In this document: positions 54,408 through 63,364 of the stretch, in pieces | Layout of the letters: each line of letters starts with the position of its first letter | Numbering within the stretch: position 1 is the stretch's first letter | Origin: Geminicoccaceae bacterium | GTDB lineage: Bacteria > Pseudomonadota > Alphaproteobacteria > Geminicoccales > Geminicoccaceae | Reading direction: 5' to 3' | Assembly: GCA_025999455.1 (NCBI GenBank) | Contig: AP024683.1 | Coordinates: forward strand, 3,164,451-3,228,450 | Length of the DNA stretch: 64,000 nucleotides | Notes under the pieces: model-generated | Told to the model about the DNA's origin: nothing | Databases searched by the model: none | The model's input: the letters and a program-made list of their open reading frames with translations, nothing else | Position numbers and translations under genes: made by a program

Positions 54408-56366
54408 TCAGAGCCCGAAGCGGCTCGAAAGGCCCACGAAGGCGCCGAGCCCCGAGCCGCGGAAGCCCCAGGCCTCCTCGTAGGTCTCGTCGAGCAGGTT
54501 CTCGACCCGACCGAAGAGCGTCACACCCGGCAGGACCTCGAACGACGCACTCGCCTGGACGAGCCAGAAATCGTCGAGGGTCCGCCGGGCCTGGGCGAAG
54601 GCCGGGGTGAAGACCGTGTCCTTCTGCGAGCCGTTGTAGCGCGCGGCGAGATCGACCGTGCCGCGCCGCCGACCGTCGGCGTCCGGCGCGAACCGCCAGG
54701 TGAGACCGAGGCTCGCCGTGTGCGGTGACCGGCGCACGAGCTGACGGCCGTCGACCCCGTCGGTGTCGAGATAGGTGTAGGCGGCGCGCAGCTCGAGATC
54801 GTCCAGGACCCGGGCGGCGAGGGCGGTCTCGATCCCGCGCGTGTCGGTCTCGCCCGGCAGGTTGACGGGTCGGAACGTCCCGGTGCCCGGGTCGAACGCG
54901 GAGCCGATGAACTCGTCGATCTCGTTCTCGAAATAGCCGAGCGAGAGGGCGAGCCGGCCCCCGAGAAGGGTCTGCTCCACGCCCACGTCCCAACCCGTCG
55001 ACTGTTCGGGCTCGAGGTCCGGATTGCCGCGGAAATTCGCGAAGAAGCCGTAGAGCTCGGTCAAGCTCGGGTTCTGGATGCCGCGGCCCCAGGAGGCCCG
55101 GAGCTTGGTCCCACTCTCGGGGATCGCGAAGGCGGCCGTGAGGCGCGGTGAGAGGAAGTCGTCGAACTCCTCGTTGGCGTCGTAGCGGAGCCCGGCCGAG
55201 AGCGTGAGCCGATCGACGAGCGTCACCCGGTAATCGGCGACGAGGCCGAGATTTTCCGTGGCCTCGAAGGCGGCGAAGGAGCTCACCCCGTCGTCGCGCT
55301 GCCATTCGGCGAGGAAGGTGAGGCCGTGGCTCGCGTTCACGAGCGCCGACGTATCGAACTGGATCGTGCTCTGATAGTCGAGGATCGTGCGCTCGGCGTC
55401 GAAACGGAAGGTCGAGGTCCCGCCCGCGAGCTGATCGCTCTCGGTCGAAAGGGCCGAAACGCCGACCGTGTGCTCCCACTGTCCCTCGAGGAGCGAGAGC
55501 TTGCCCTGCAGCCGTCCCGAGAGCGAGGAGCGCCGGTCGGCGAGATCGGCGTCGCTCGGGATCGTGAAGCCCTCGCGCGTGTCGGGGCCGAAATCGTCGT
55601 ACTCGTTCTCGGCCCGAAGCCAGCGCAGGACTCCGCGGATCTCGAGATTCTCGGTCGGGCGCAGGCCGAGATTGGCGTTCAGGAGACCCTGCCAGTAGCC
55701 GTCGTCCTCGCCGCCCCGCGGGGCCACGTTCGTGCCCCCGCTCCGCACGCCGCTGAGCCCGAAATAGGCGTCCCAGCGCGCGTCGCCGCCGCCGATCGAG
55801 ACGGCCCCCTCGCCCGTGCCGAACGAGCCGCCGGCCGCCGACACGCGCAGCTCGGGGGCACCCTTGCCGCGGCGGGTGGTGATGTTGACGACGCCGCCGA
55901 TCGTGTTCGAGCCGTAGAGCGTGGCCTGCGGGCCGCGCAGGATCTCGATCCGCTCGATGTCGGCGGCGCGCAGGTCCTCGAAGCGGAAGACGCCGGTCGA
56001 GGCCGGATCGTTCATCTTGACCCCATCGATCACGACGAGGGTGTGGTTGCCCTCGGCCCCGCGGATCCGCACCGCGCTCAGCGAGCCGCGCGGACCCGGG
56101 GCGCTCACCGCGAGCCCCGGCACCTCGCGCAGGACGTCGAGGACGAAGTCGGTCTGCCGGGTCGCCAGATCCTCGGCCGTGATCACCGTCAACGCACTGC
56201 CGACGGTCTCCGGCGAGACCGGATAGCGGGTCGCGGTCACGACGAGCTCGGGCAGACGCCCGGCCGCCTCCTGCGCGGATGCGGCCCCCGTCGCGGCCCA
56301 CAGCGCGGTCACCGCGGCACCGAGCCGAAGCACCCGGCGATGGTCTGCGAAGACGTTCCCCCTCAT
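54408..56366 (-). CDS. btuB: TonB-dependent cobalamin receptor BtuB
   Basis: A 652-residue outer-membrane receptor. A signal peptide (about 1-31, ending ASAQ) is followed by a TonB box like that of BtuB (ELVVTATRYP), a plug with VRIRGAEGNHTLVVIDGVKMND and ILRGPQATLYGSNTIGGVVNITT, then a 22-strand barrel ending in the terminal aromatic-type SSRFGL. The cobalamin riboswitch upstream on the same strand settles the substrate. tonB is coupled downstream. Confidence 0.95.
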   Translation of the reverse strand: MRGNVFADHRRVLRLGAAVTALWAATGAASAQEAAGRLPELVVTATRYPVSPETVGSALTVITAEDLATRQTDFVLDVLREVPGLAVSAPGPRGSLSAVRIRGAEGNHTLVVIDGVKMNDPASTGVFRFEDLRAADIERIEILRGPQATLYGSNTIGGVVNITTRRGKGAPELRVSAAGGSFGTGEGAVSIGGGDARWDAYFGLSGVRSGGTNVAPRGGEDDGYWQGLLNANLGLRPTENLEIRGVLRWLRAENEYDDFGPDTREGFTIPSDADLADRRSSLSGRLQGKLSLLEGQWEHTVGVSALSTESDQLAGGTSTFRFDAERTILDYQSTIQFDTSALVNASHGLTFLAEWQRDDGVSSFAAFEATENLGLVADYRVTLVDRLTLSAGLRYDANEEFDDFLSPRLTAAFAIPESGTKLRASWGRGIQNPSLTELYGFFANFRGNPDLEPEQSTGWDVGVEQTLLGGRLALSLGYFENEIDEFIGSAFDPGTGTFRPVNLPGETDTRGIETALAARVLDDLELRAAYTYLDTDGVDGRQLVRRSPHTASLGLTWRFAPDADGRRRGTVDLAARYNGSQKDTVFTPAFAQARRTLDDFWLVQASASFEVLPGVTLFGRVENLLDETYEEAWGFRGSGLGAFVGLSSRFGL

Positions 56367-56935
56367 GAACCTTTTCCCCTTCGCGCACGGTCACACCGCC
56401 CGCGCGCGCCTGCACGCGGGCCACGGCCCCGGTGGGGCGGGGGCAGACGAGGGGTTCGGGCCGGTCGGCCCGGTCGATCCCGATGGTCCCGTCGGCACAC
56501 CCCGAGCGCACCTCCGCCCCGGCAAGGGCCTCTTCGAGCCGTCACCGCAGCGGAGATCCGCGCCCGCGACACACCCCGATCGCGAGCAGGGTGACGAAGG
56601 CGCCGGCAGGTCTCCTGGCTCGCGCGTCGTCGCCTCTCGGCCCTGCCTTCCCGGTTGCCCAGTGGCGGATGCGGGCCGCGGCTCGGCGCTTACAGTTGCG
56701 GGGGCAGCCACGGCCTTGGCCCGAAGGCCGCACCGTGTTCCCTCTTTCCTCCCCTCGCGGGGAACCGTCGCCGCATCGAAGCGTGGCGCAACGGGACGTA
56801 CAGCGTCAAGCGCACGTGACGCCGGCTGCGAAAGGTCGCGCCGCGACCCGTTGCGCGGCTGCCCCACGACCCTGCCGCTTCCCGGCCCCTGCGCGGTCGC
56901 CCATGCTGCGCCCGCACAGCCTCGGGAGACCCATC
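56367..56935. other. Leader and divergent promoter region, 569 bp
   Basis: Contains the cobalamin riboswitch (listed separately), about 236 bases of further leader before btuB, and the divergent start region of the MFS gene. On the minus strand a 6-bp hairpin CGGGCC-GACC-GGCCCG lies within the leader near 56458-56473 and could belong to the expression platform. No gene is supported inside. Confidence 0.6.
56603..56775 (-). promoter_or_regulatory. Cobalamin (AdoCbl-type) riboswitch upstream of btuB
   Basis: Read on the minus strand the conserved blocks come in order: GGGAAC near 56740, GCTGCCCCCGCAACTGTAAG (B12 box region) at about 56688-56707, GCCACTG at 56660-56666, GGGAAGGC at 56645-56652, and the closing GCCAGGAGACCTGCC at about 56605-56619. 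These match the classical cobalamin riboswitch. It should shut down btuB-tonB when cobalamin is plentiful. Control is probably at translation or Rho, as no T-run terminator is seen. Confidence 0.93.
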
Positions 56936-58147
56936 GTGGCCGCGACCTCCCGGTCGAATGCCGTCCTACTGATCGTCGTCGTGAGCTGCCTCGTGGCGGT
57001 GATCACCTTCGGCTCGCGCTCGGGCTTCGGCCTCTACCTCGAGCCGATCACCTCGAGCCGCGGCTTCGGCCGCGAGGTCTTCGCGCTCGCGATCGGGATC
57101 CAGAACATCGTCTGGGGCGTGGGCCAGCCCTTGGCCGGGGCGCTCGCCGACCGGTTCGGGACGACCCGCGTGCTCGTGGGCGGTGCGCTGATCTACGCCG
57201 CCGGGATGGTCGCGACGGCGCTCGCCACCACCCCGCTCGCGCTGCACCTCTCGGCCGGCCTCCTGGTCGGGATCGGCGGTTCGGGCGCCTCCTTCGGCAT
57301 CGTCATGGCGGCGGCGAGCCGCCTCGTCCCGGAAGAGCGGCGGTCCTGGGCGATGGGGCTCGTCACCGCCTCGAGCTCGCTCGGTCAGTTCCTCTACGCC
57401 TTCTTGAACCACGCGCTGATCACGGCCCTCGGCTGGCAGGCGGCACTCTGGGTCCTGGGCGGGATCCTGCTGCTCGTCCTGCCCATGGCGTTCGCCTTCC
57501 GCGGCGAAGCCGGGCTCGTCGCCGGCTCGGCGCATCTCTCGCTCGGCGCGGCGCTGCGCGAGGCGCTGGGCCATCGGAGCTATCTCCTCTTGGTCGCCGG
57601 GTTCTTCACCTGCGGCTACCACGTGGCCTTCATCCAGACGCATCTCCCGCCCTACATCGCCGATGCGGGCGTGGCCCCCTGGGTCGCGGCGGCGGCGATC
57701 GGCCTCGTGGGCCTCTTCAACATGATCGGCTCCTACGCGTCCGGCGTGATCGCCGGGCGCTGGAGCAAGAAACATCTCCTGGCACTCATCTACTTCGCCC
57801 GTTCGGCGGTGATCCTCGCCTACGTGGCTTTCCCGCCCACCGCCACGAGCACCCTCCTCTTCTCCGCCGCCATGGGTCTTCTTTGGCTTTCGACCGTGCC
57901 GCCGACCTCGGGGCTCGTGGCCCTCATGTTCGGCCCGCGTTGGATGGCGACGCTCTTCGGCATCGTCTTCTTCAGCCACCAATTGGGGGCGCTGCTCGGG
58001 GTCTGGCTCGGCGGCTTCTGGTTCGACCGCACCGGCAGCTACGAGGTGGTGTGGGCGACGATGATCGCCATGGGGATCGTGGCCGGCCTCCTGCACCTGC
58101 CGATCGCCGAACGGCCGGTCGCGAGGCTCCGCCCGGCACCCGCCTGA
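56936..58147 (+). CDS. MFS transporter (oxalate/formate-antiporter-like)
   Basis: A 403-residue inner-membrane carrier with 12 hydrophobic helices. The loop 2-3 motif is GALADRFGTTRVLVGG, the classic MFS signature, and RSGFGLYLEPITSSRGFGRE in helix 1 resembles monocarboxylate/OFA carriers. The GTG at 56936 has GGGAG nine bases upstream; an ATG at 56903 is possible. It is divergent from the riboswitch-btuB unit. Substrate unknown, probably a small organic acid. Confidence 0.9.
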   Translation: MAATSRSNAVLLIVVVSCLVAVITFGSRSGFGLYLEPITSSRGFGREVFALAIGIQNIVWGVGQPLAGALADRFGTTRVLVGGALIYAAGMVATALATTPLALHLSAGLLVGIGGSGASFGIVMAAASRLVPEERRSWAMGLVTASSSLGQFLYAFLNHALITALGWQAALWVLGGILLLVLPMAFAFRGEAGLVAGSAHLSLGAALREALGHRSYLLLVAGFFTCGYHVAFIQTHLPPYIADAGVAPWVAAAAIGLVGLFNMIGSYASGVIAGRWSKKHLLALIYFARSAVILAYVAFPPTATSTLLFSAAMGLLWLSTVPPTSGLVALMFGPRWMATLFGIVFFSHQLGALLGVWLGGFWFDRTGSYEVVWATMIAMGIVAGLLHLPIAERPVARLRPAPA

Positions 58148-58165
58148 GCGGCTCGCCCCGCCCGG

Positions 58166-59065
58166 TCAGATCGGGAAGGGCGGCAGATCGCGGCTCCACC
58201 GTTCCATGCAGGCGAGCCCGAGTGCGGTGGGGCGCTCGCAAGGCTCGCGGTCGACCACCGGCCCGAGCCCGAGCCTGCGGGCGGTGATCCGCTTGCCGTA
58301 GCAGATGAAGCGCGGGACCGACTGCATGAGGAAGACGATCAAGGGCAGGATCGAGGCGTAGAGCCGATCGGCTTCGTCCTCCCGACCGGCACGGAAGGCT
58401 TCGAAGATCTTCACCTGGACGTCGAAACTTTCGGGTGCCGGGATCGTACCGGCGCAGCCCGCGCGCAGGACGTCGGTGAGCTCGAGCCCGGCACGGCCGT
58501 TGAAGATCGCGACCTCGGGCCCGAGCCGCTCGTGCGTGCGGGCGATCTCCAGGGCGGAGGATTCGCCCTTCAAGAGCCGAACGTTCGGATGTTCGCGGCA
58601 GAGCCGGACGAGCCCCTCGTCGGAGAGCCCCGCCCCGATGAACTGCGGGGCGTTCTGGATCGCGACGGGCAGCGGTGAGGCGTCCGCCACCTTGCCGAAG
58701 AAGTCGACGAGCTCGTCCTCCGAGATCGGCCGGCGCGGCGGTGGTTGGAGGATCACCCAGGAGGCCCCGAGGTCGGCCGCGGCCTTCACGAAGTCGAGCT
58801 GGATCGTCTCGGTCTCGCCGAACACGGTGATGGCGACCGGCACCCGCCCGGCCACGTCGGCGAGGCACCATTCCATGACCTCGTGGCGTTCCTCGGCCGA
58901 GAGCTTCTGCACTTCGGTCGCGAGCCCGAGGGCGGCGATCCCGTGCGCCCCGCCGCGCACGCACGCCTCGACCTGGCGGCGCATGGCCTCGCGGTCGAGC
59001 CGATCGTCCTCGCGGAAGAAGGCGTAGAGGATCGGATAGATGCCTTCGTAGCGGATCCCGGCCAA
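58166..59065 (-). CDS. DapA-family aldolase/dehydratase, atypical
   Basis: A 299-residue TIM-barrel lyase of the dihydrodipicolinate synthase family. The Schiff-base lysine is K166 (VRLLKGES). The usual active-site Tyr (YNVP) is replaced: AIQNAPQ has Gln137. The usual GSTGE loop reads GLATEV. It is therefore not a true DapA and probably acts on a sugar acid or pyruvate adduct. The TTG start is backed by GGGAGG six bases upstream. It is divergent from the sulfite-oxidase-like gene. Confidence 0.88.
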   Translation of the reverse strand: MAGIRYEGIYPILYAFFREDDRLDREAMRRQVEACVRGGAHGIAALGLATEVQKLSAEERHEVMEWCLADVAGRVPVAITVFGETETIQLDFVKAAADLGASWVILQPPPRRPISEDELVDFFGKVADASPLPVAIQNAPQFIGAGLSDEGLVRLCREHPNVRLLKGESSALEIARTHERLGPEVAIFNGRAGLELTDVLRAGCAGTIPAPESFDVQVKIFEAFRAGREDEADRLYASILPLIVFLMQSVPRFICYGKRITARRLGLGPVVDREPCERPTALGLACMERWSRDLPPFPI

Positions 59066-59138
59066 GGGCTGCCTCCCGTCGTTCGTTCGGAGCGGAGCGT
59101 AGGTCGAGCCGGCCGTCCGAGCCAGCCCGGCGCGACGC

Positions 59139-59166
59139 TTGCCGGCTCCGTCGCAGCTGCTAAATT
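59139..59166 (+). promoter_or_regulatory. Sigma-70-type promoter of the sulfite-oxidase-like operon
   Basis: TTGCCG and TAAATT are separated by 16 bases, each matching four of six consensus bases, in a locally AT-rich patch. They lie 28 bp upstream of the ATG at 59195, in the only plausible promoter position of this divergent region. Confidence 0.5.
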
Positions 59167-59194
59167 AGCCTGCGTTCAAACAAGGGAGGCCGGG

Positions 59195-60493
59195 ATGCGG
59201 CACGAGCGGAGCTTGCGCGAGCTTTACGAGTCGGACCCGCAGCGCGCGGACGCGTTGGTGTGGGGTCGGCGCGGGGTGCTCAAAGGGACCGCCCTCGCGG
59301 CGATGAGCGCGGCGCTCGGTGGGGTGGCGATCCCCTTCGCGCGGTTCATGCCCGAGGGCTACGTGCCGGTCGCCCTCGCGAACGAGGCCAAGGCCGTCTT
59401 CCCGGGCAAGCATCCGGGCCTCGTCCTCTTGAGCGACAAGCCGCTCGTCGCCGAGACACCCGCGCATCTCCTGGACGACCCGGTCACGCCGACCGACCGC
59501 CTCTTCATCCGCAACAATGGTGGTGTCCCCGAAGCGCCGGCCGATCCGAAGAGCTGGAAGATCAAGATCGACGGCGAAGTGAACAATCCGCTCGAGCTCA
59601 CGCTCGGTGAGCTGCAGAGCCGGTTCCCACGGGTCGAGGGTGTGTTCATGCTGGAATGCGGCGGCAACGGCCGCTCGCAATTCGTCCCCCAGGCCCGCGG
59701 TAATCAATGGACCACGGGTGGGGCCGGCTGCCCGCGTTGGGCCGGCGTGCGGCTCAAGGACGTCTTGCAGGCGGCCGGCCTCAAGAGCAGTGCGGTCTAC
59801 ACCGCCCATTACGGCGCCGACCCGCATCTTTCCGGGGATCCCACCAAGGTCACGCTCTCGCGCGGCGTCCGCCTCGAGAAGGCGATGGACGAGAACAGCA
59901 TGCTCGCCTTCGAACTCAACGGTGAGCCCTTGCCGTTGATCCACGGCGGACCGGTGCGGCTCGTCTTCCCTGGCTGGGCGGCGTCCGCCAGTCACAAATG
60001 GCTCACCCGCATCTGGATCCGCGACAAGGAGCACGACGGCCCGGGCATGACGGGCACCTCCTACCGCGTGCCGACTGCCCCGATCGTGCCGGGCAGCGAC
60101 AGCAAAGGCGAGGGCTTCCGCGTGCTCGAATCGATGCCGGTCCGCTCGATCGTGACGAACCCGGCCGACGGCACGCGGCTGCCGGCCGGCACCCGCGAGA
60201 TCGCGGCGCGCGGCCACGCCTGGGCAGGCGACCTCGAGGTCGCGGAGGTCTGGACCTCGATCGACTTCGGTGCGACTTGGCAGAAGGCCGAGCTCGACCG
60301 GCCGGTCAACCGTCACGCCTGGCAACGTTGGCGGCAGACGGTGAAGCTGCCGACCCACGGCTATTACGAGCTCTGGGTGCGGGCCGTGGACAGCCAGGGC
60401 GTGAGCCAGCCCTTCATGGCCGGCAACTGGAACCCGCAGGGTTACGGCGGCAACGCCTACCATCGGGTCGCCATCCTGGTCGCGGCGGCCTGA
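59195..60493 (+). CDS. Sulfite-oxidase-family molybdopterin enzyme (SoxC/SorA-like)
   Basis: A periplasmic molybdenum oxidoreductase of 432 residues with a Tat signal (WGRRGVLKGTALAAM). The molybdopterin domain carries the Mo-ligand C155 in LECGGNGRS. SASHKWLTRI and GTSYRVP are in family positions, and a C-terminal dimerisation domain follows (EVAEVWTSIDFGATW). Gene pairs of this enzyme with a small cytochrome c are typical of sulfite dehydrogenases (SorAB, SoxCD). GGGAGG precedes the ATG. Its stop overlaps the cytochrome start by one base. Confidence 0.93.
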   Translation: MRHERSLRELYESDPQRADALVWGRRGVLKGTALAAMSAALGGVAIPFARFMPEGYVPVALANEAKAVFPGKHPGLVLLSDKPLVAETPAHLLDDPVTPTDRLFIRNNGGVPEAPADPKSWKIKIDGEVNNPLELTLGELQSRFPRVEGVFMLECGGNGRSQFVPQARGNQWTTGGAGCPRWAGVRLKDVLQAAGLKSSAVYTAHYGADPHLSGDPTKVTLSRGVRLEKAMDENSMLAFELNGEPLPLIHGGPVRLVFPGWAASASHKWLTRIWIRDKEHDGPGMTGTSYRVPTAPIVPGSDSKGEGFRVLESMPVRSIVTNPADGTRLPAGTREIAARGHAWAGDLEVAEVWTSIDFGATWQKAELDRPVNRHAWQRWRQTVKLPTHGYYELWVRAVDSQGVSQPFMAGNWNPQGYGGNAYHRVAILVAAA

Positions 60494-60849
60494 TGCGGGT
60501 GGTCGGCTACGCGCTCGTCCTCGCGGTGCTCCTCGGCGACCCGGCGGTCGCCGAGGAGGACCCGTTCGCCGACTTCCCGGAAGGGCCGAACCGCGAGATC
60601 GTCGCCGCGTTTTGTTCGGCCTGCCATTCGGGCCGGATCGTCGCGAGGCAGCGCCTGAGCCGCGAGCGCTGGGACGACGCGCTCTCCTGGATGACCGAAC
60701 GGCACGGCATGCCGCCGCTCGAAGGCGAGTATCGGGAAATGTTCCTCGACTACCTCGCCGCCGCCTTCGGCGAGGAGACGGCGGACCAGCACCGGCGGCT
60801 GCCCTTCGCGAGCCCACCCGCCCGGAAGAACCCGTTTGCCGCGAACTGA
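60493..60849 (+). CDS. Small c-type cytochrome, partner of the molybdoenzyme
   Basis: A 118-residue exported protein with a signal peptide of about 20 residues (ending AVAEE) and a single haem site CSACH (C41, C44, H45). A Met in MTERHGMPPLEG is the likely distal ligand. It should accept electrons from the sulfite-oxidase-like subunit and pass them to the respiratory chain. Its ATG overlaps the upstream stop by one base (TGATG). Confidence 0.92.
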   Translation: MRVVGYALVLAVLLGDPAVAEEDPFADFPEGPNREIVAAFCSACHSGRIVARQRLSRERWDDALSWMTERHGMPPLEGEYREMFLDYLAAAFGEETADQHRRLPFASPPARKNPFAAN

Positions 60850-60873
60850 GCCGACGAACGGCGACGAGGCCGG

Positions 60874-61446
60874 CTAGCCGCCTCGGGCCCGGGCGAGCGC
60901 GAACAGGTGGGCTTCCTGCGCGGTCGTCTCGATGGCCCCCGGCCGGGCGCGGCGCACCCGGGCGATCGCCTCGGCCGGCGCGAAGCCGAGCTCGACCAGG
61001 AGTCGCGCGGCGACCGTGCCCGACCGGCCGAGCCCGGCGCGGCAGTGGAACGCCACGCCCCGGCCGCCGTCGACCGAGGCGCGGAGCTCCGGCGAGAGCG
61101 GCGTCCAGACCGTCTCGAACGCCGCGTCGGGTGCTGCGAAGTCGGCGAGCGGGGCGTGCGCCCAGACGATCCCACGCGCGGCACAGGCCCCTGCCAGTGC
61201 GCCGAGGTCGAGGCCGAGGGTTCGCGCCTCCACGACCGGCAGCAACGTGACGAGGGCGGCCACGCCCGCCTCCGCGAGCTGCGCGGCGTGCTCGGCGAGC
61301 GGTCCGGTCGGCCGAGGCAAGGCGAGGAGAAAGCCCCGGGCCCGCGGCTCGGCTCCGATCCGTCGGTCGAGGAGATCACGTTCCCACACGCCCGCACCCG
61401 CCCGCGAAGCTGCGCGCGACCGAGTGGGTGCGCATGCGCGCGGCAC
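60874..61446 (-). CDS. Dual-specificity / Tyr-type protein phosphatase
   Basis: A cytosolic phosphatase with the P-loop HCRAGLGRSG (HCx5R), the catalytic Asp-bearing HAPLADFAAP loop and the downstream helix typical of cyclin-dependent kinase inhibitor-3/DSP-like enzymes. The frame opens at an ATG at 61446 (190 residues), but a GTG at 61389 (171 residues) starts nearer the fold; neither has a clear ribosome site. The substrate is unknown. It converges on the cytochrome gene. Confidence 0.85.
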   Translation of the reverse strand: MPRACAPTRSRAASRAGAGVWERDLLDRRIGAEPRARGFLLALPRPTGPLAEHAAQLAEAGVAALVTLLPVVEARTLGLDLGALAGACAARGIVWAHAPLADFAAPDAAFETVWTPLSPELRASVDGGRGVAFHCRAGLGRSGTVAARLLVELGFAPAEAIARVRRARPGAIETTAQEAHLFALARARGG

Positions 61447-61514
61447 CCGTGGCCGCGCGGGCGAGCTTACTCTATGCCTGCGGCCGCGGGCAGAGCCGGC
61501 GCAGCGGAGGCTTC

Positions 61515-62465
61515 ATGGCGATCCATCTGGGCGCGATCAGTAATCAGCAGCCCTTCGTCTTCGAGGAGCTGGAGCGGCGGGGCTTCGTCGTCCACAAGGT
61601 CTTCCAGGGCAAGACCTGGCAGGACTGGGCGCGCGATCTGGCCCCGTACGCCGGCGAGATCCGCGGCCTCCTCTCGGGCGGCATGACGGGTCTGCCCAAG
61701 GGCCTGATCGACGCGCTGCCGAGGCTCGAGATCTGCGCCATCAACGGGGTCGGCCTCGAGACCACCGATCTGCCGGCCGCCAAGGCGCGCGGCATCGTGG
61801 TGACGACCACGCCCGTGCTCTTCGACGACGTCGCCGATCTCGCGATCGCGCTCGGCATGGCCGCCTGTCGACGGATCGCCGAGGCCGACCGCTACGTCCG
61901 CGCCGGCAAATGGCTCCAGGGCCGCATGCCGCTCGGCAAGAGCTTCTGGGGCAAGCGCTACGGCATCTTGGGGCTCGGCCGGATCGGCCAGGCGCTCGCC
62001 CGGCGGCTCGAGGGCTTCGGCGGCACGATCGGCTATTACGACCCGCAGCCCAAGCCCGGGCTCTCTTGGCGGGCCTACGGTTCGGCCGTCGAGCTCGCCC
62101 GGGCGAGCGACATCCTCTTCCTCTGCGCCGCGGGGTCGCCAGGGGGCGGCGTCATCGTCGGCCGCGAGGTGCTGGAAGCCCTCGGTCCCGCGGGCGTGTT
62201 CGTGAACATCGCCCGCGGCTGGCTCGTCGACGAGCCCGCCCTCGTCGAGCTCCTGGCGAGCGGCCGACTCGCCGCGGCGGGCCTCGACGTCTTCGCCGAC
62301 GAACCCGACGTGCCCGAACGGCTCCTCGGCCTCGACAACGTCGTCTTGACCCCGCACATCGCGAGTTCGACGCAGGAGTGCATGCGGCGGATGGGCGAGT
62401 GCGTGCTCGCCAACATCACGACGTGGTTCGAAGAGGGCCGGGCCGTGACACCGGTCCCCATGTGA
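61515..62465 (+). CDS. D-2-hydroxyacid dehydrogenase (GhrB/GHPR-like)
   Basis: A 316-residue NAD(P)H-dependent enzyme: GLGRIGQALARRL nucleotide loop, and the catalytic Arg (NIARGWLVDE), Glu (ADEPDVP) and His (TPHIASST). It resembles plant hydroxyphenylpyruvate/hydroxypyruvate reductases. GGAGG precedes the ATG. The uronate-dehydrogenase-like gene begins 11 bp later, so the two are probably one operon for hydroxy or sugar-acid metabolism together with the SDR at the window end. Confidence 0.92.
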   Translation: MAIHLGAISNQQPFVFEELERRGFVVHKVFQGKTWQDWARDLAPYAGEIRGLLSGGMTGLPKGLIDALPRLEICAINGVGLETTDLPAAKARGIVVTTTPVLFDDVADLAIALGMAACRRIAEADRYVRAGKWLQGRMPLGKSFWGKRYGILGLGRIGQALARRLEGFGGTIGYYDPQPKPGLSWRAYGSAVELARASDILFLCAAGSPGGGVIVGREVLEALGPAGVFVNIARGWLVDEPALVELLASGRLAAAGLDVFADEPDVPERLLGLDNVVLTPHIASSTQECMRRMGECVLANITTWFEEGRAVTPVPM

Positions 62466-62476
62466 GGGAGGCAGCC

Positions 62477-63295
62477 TTGCCGAAGGTCGCGATCACGGGG
62501 GCGGCGGGCTCGATCGGCTCGAAGCTCCGCCGCCATTTCGAAGCCCTGGGTTGGCCCCTCGTCCTGCTCGACCGGGACCGCCGCGGCGATCCGGCGATCC
62601 TCGAAGCCGATCTCTCGGTCTGGGACGAGGGCTGGGTCCACGCGATCGAGGGTGCGGATTCGCTCCTCCTGCTCGCCGGCATGGCCTACCCGCACGCGAG
62701 CTGGACGGAAGTCACTCGCGACAATCTCGACCTGGTCCTCAACTGTTTCGAGGCGGCGGTGCGGGGGAAGGTGAAGCGGGTGATCTTCGCCTCCTCGAAC
62801 TGGGTCCTGGGCGGCCCGCGCTTCGAGGAGGGGCCCCTTCGCCCCGACACCCCGCCGCATCCGGTCAACGCCTACGGCATGGCCAAGCTCGTGGGCGAGC
62901 GGATCGGCAAGTCCTTCGCCGAACGGCACGGGCTCTCGGTGATCTGCTTCCGGATCGGCTACGCCCAGCGCGAGCCCGGCAACCGGCCCGGGCCGCACAT
63001 GCACTGGGGCCTTTGGGGCCAGAGCATGTGGCTCTCGGACCGCGATCTCTGCCAGGGTTTCGAGAAGGCCGTGACGGCGCCGGCCGAGCTGCGCTTCGCC
63101 GTCTTGAACCTCATGAGCGCCAATCCCGGCATGCGCTGGGACCTCGAGCCCACCCGGCAGGCGATCGGCTACGTGCCGCAGGACGGGGCGGCCCCGGTCG
63201 TGACGCCCGAGATCGAGGCCGAGGAGACCGTGAGCCGCCACGGCTGGGCGGCCATGGAATCGATCCGCGACTTCTTGATGCGCCGTCGCCGCTGA
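62477..63295 (+). CDS. Uronate-dehydrogenase-like NAD-dependent epimerase/dehydratase
   Basis: An extended SDR of 272 residues: VAITGAAGSIGSKLRRHF loop, FASSNWVLGG and the YGMAK active site. The pattern FASSN...YGxxKxxGE...RIGYAQREPGN follows Agrobacterium uronate dehydrogenase (Udh), which oxidises galacturonate or glucuronate to the lactone. The TTG start is supported by GAGGGAGG immediately upstream. Sugar specificity is inferred. Confidence 0.85.
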   Translation: MPKVAITGAAGSIGSKLRRHFEALGWPLVLLDRDRRGDPAILEADLSVWDEGWVHAIEGADSLLLLAGMAYPHASWTEVTRDNLDLVLNCFEAAVRGKVKRVIFASSNWVLGGPRFEEGPLRPDTPPHPVNAYGMAKLVGERIGKSFAERHGLSVICFRIGYAQREPGNRPGPHMHWGLWGQSMWLSDRDLCQGFEKAVTAPAELRFAVLNLMSANPGMRWDLEPTRQAIGYVPQDGAAPVVTPEIEAEETVSRHGWAAMESIRDFLMRRRR

Positions 63296-63364
63296 GCTCG
63301 CCCCGGCCCTGAACCGCCCGCGCCCCGGCCGCGTAGAGCCGAAGGTTCGCGCGGAGGTCGTGGA

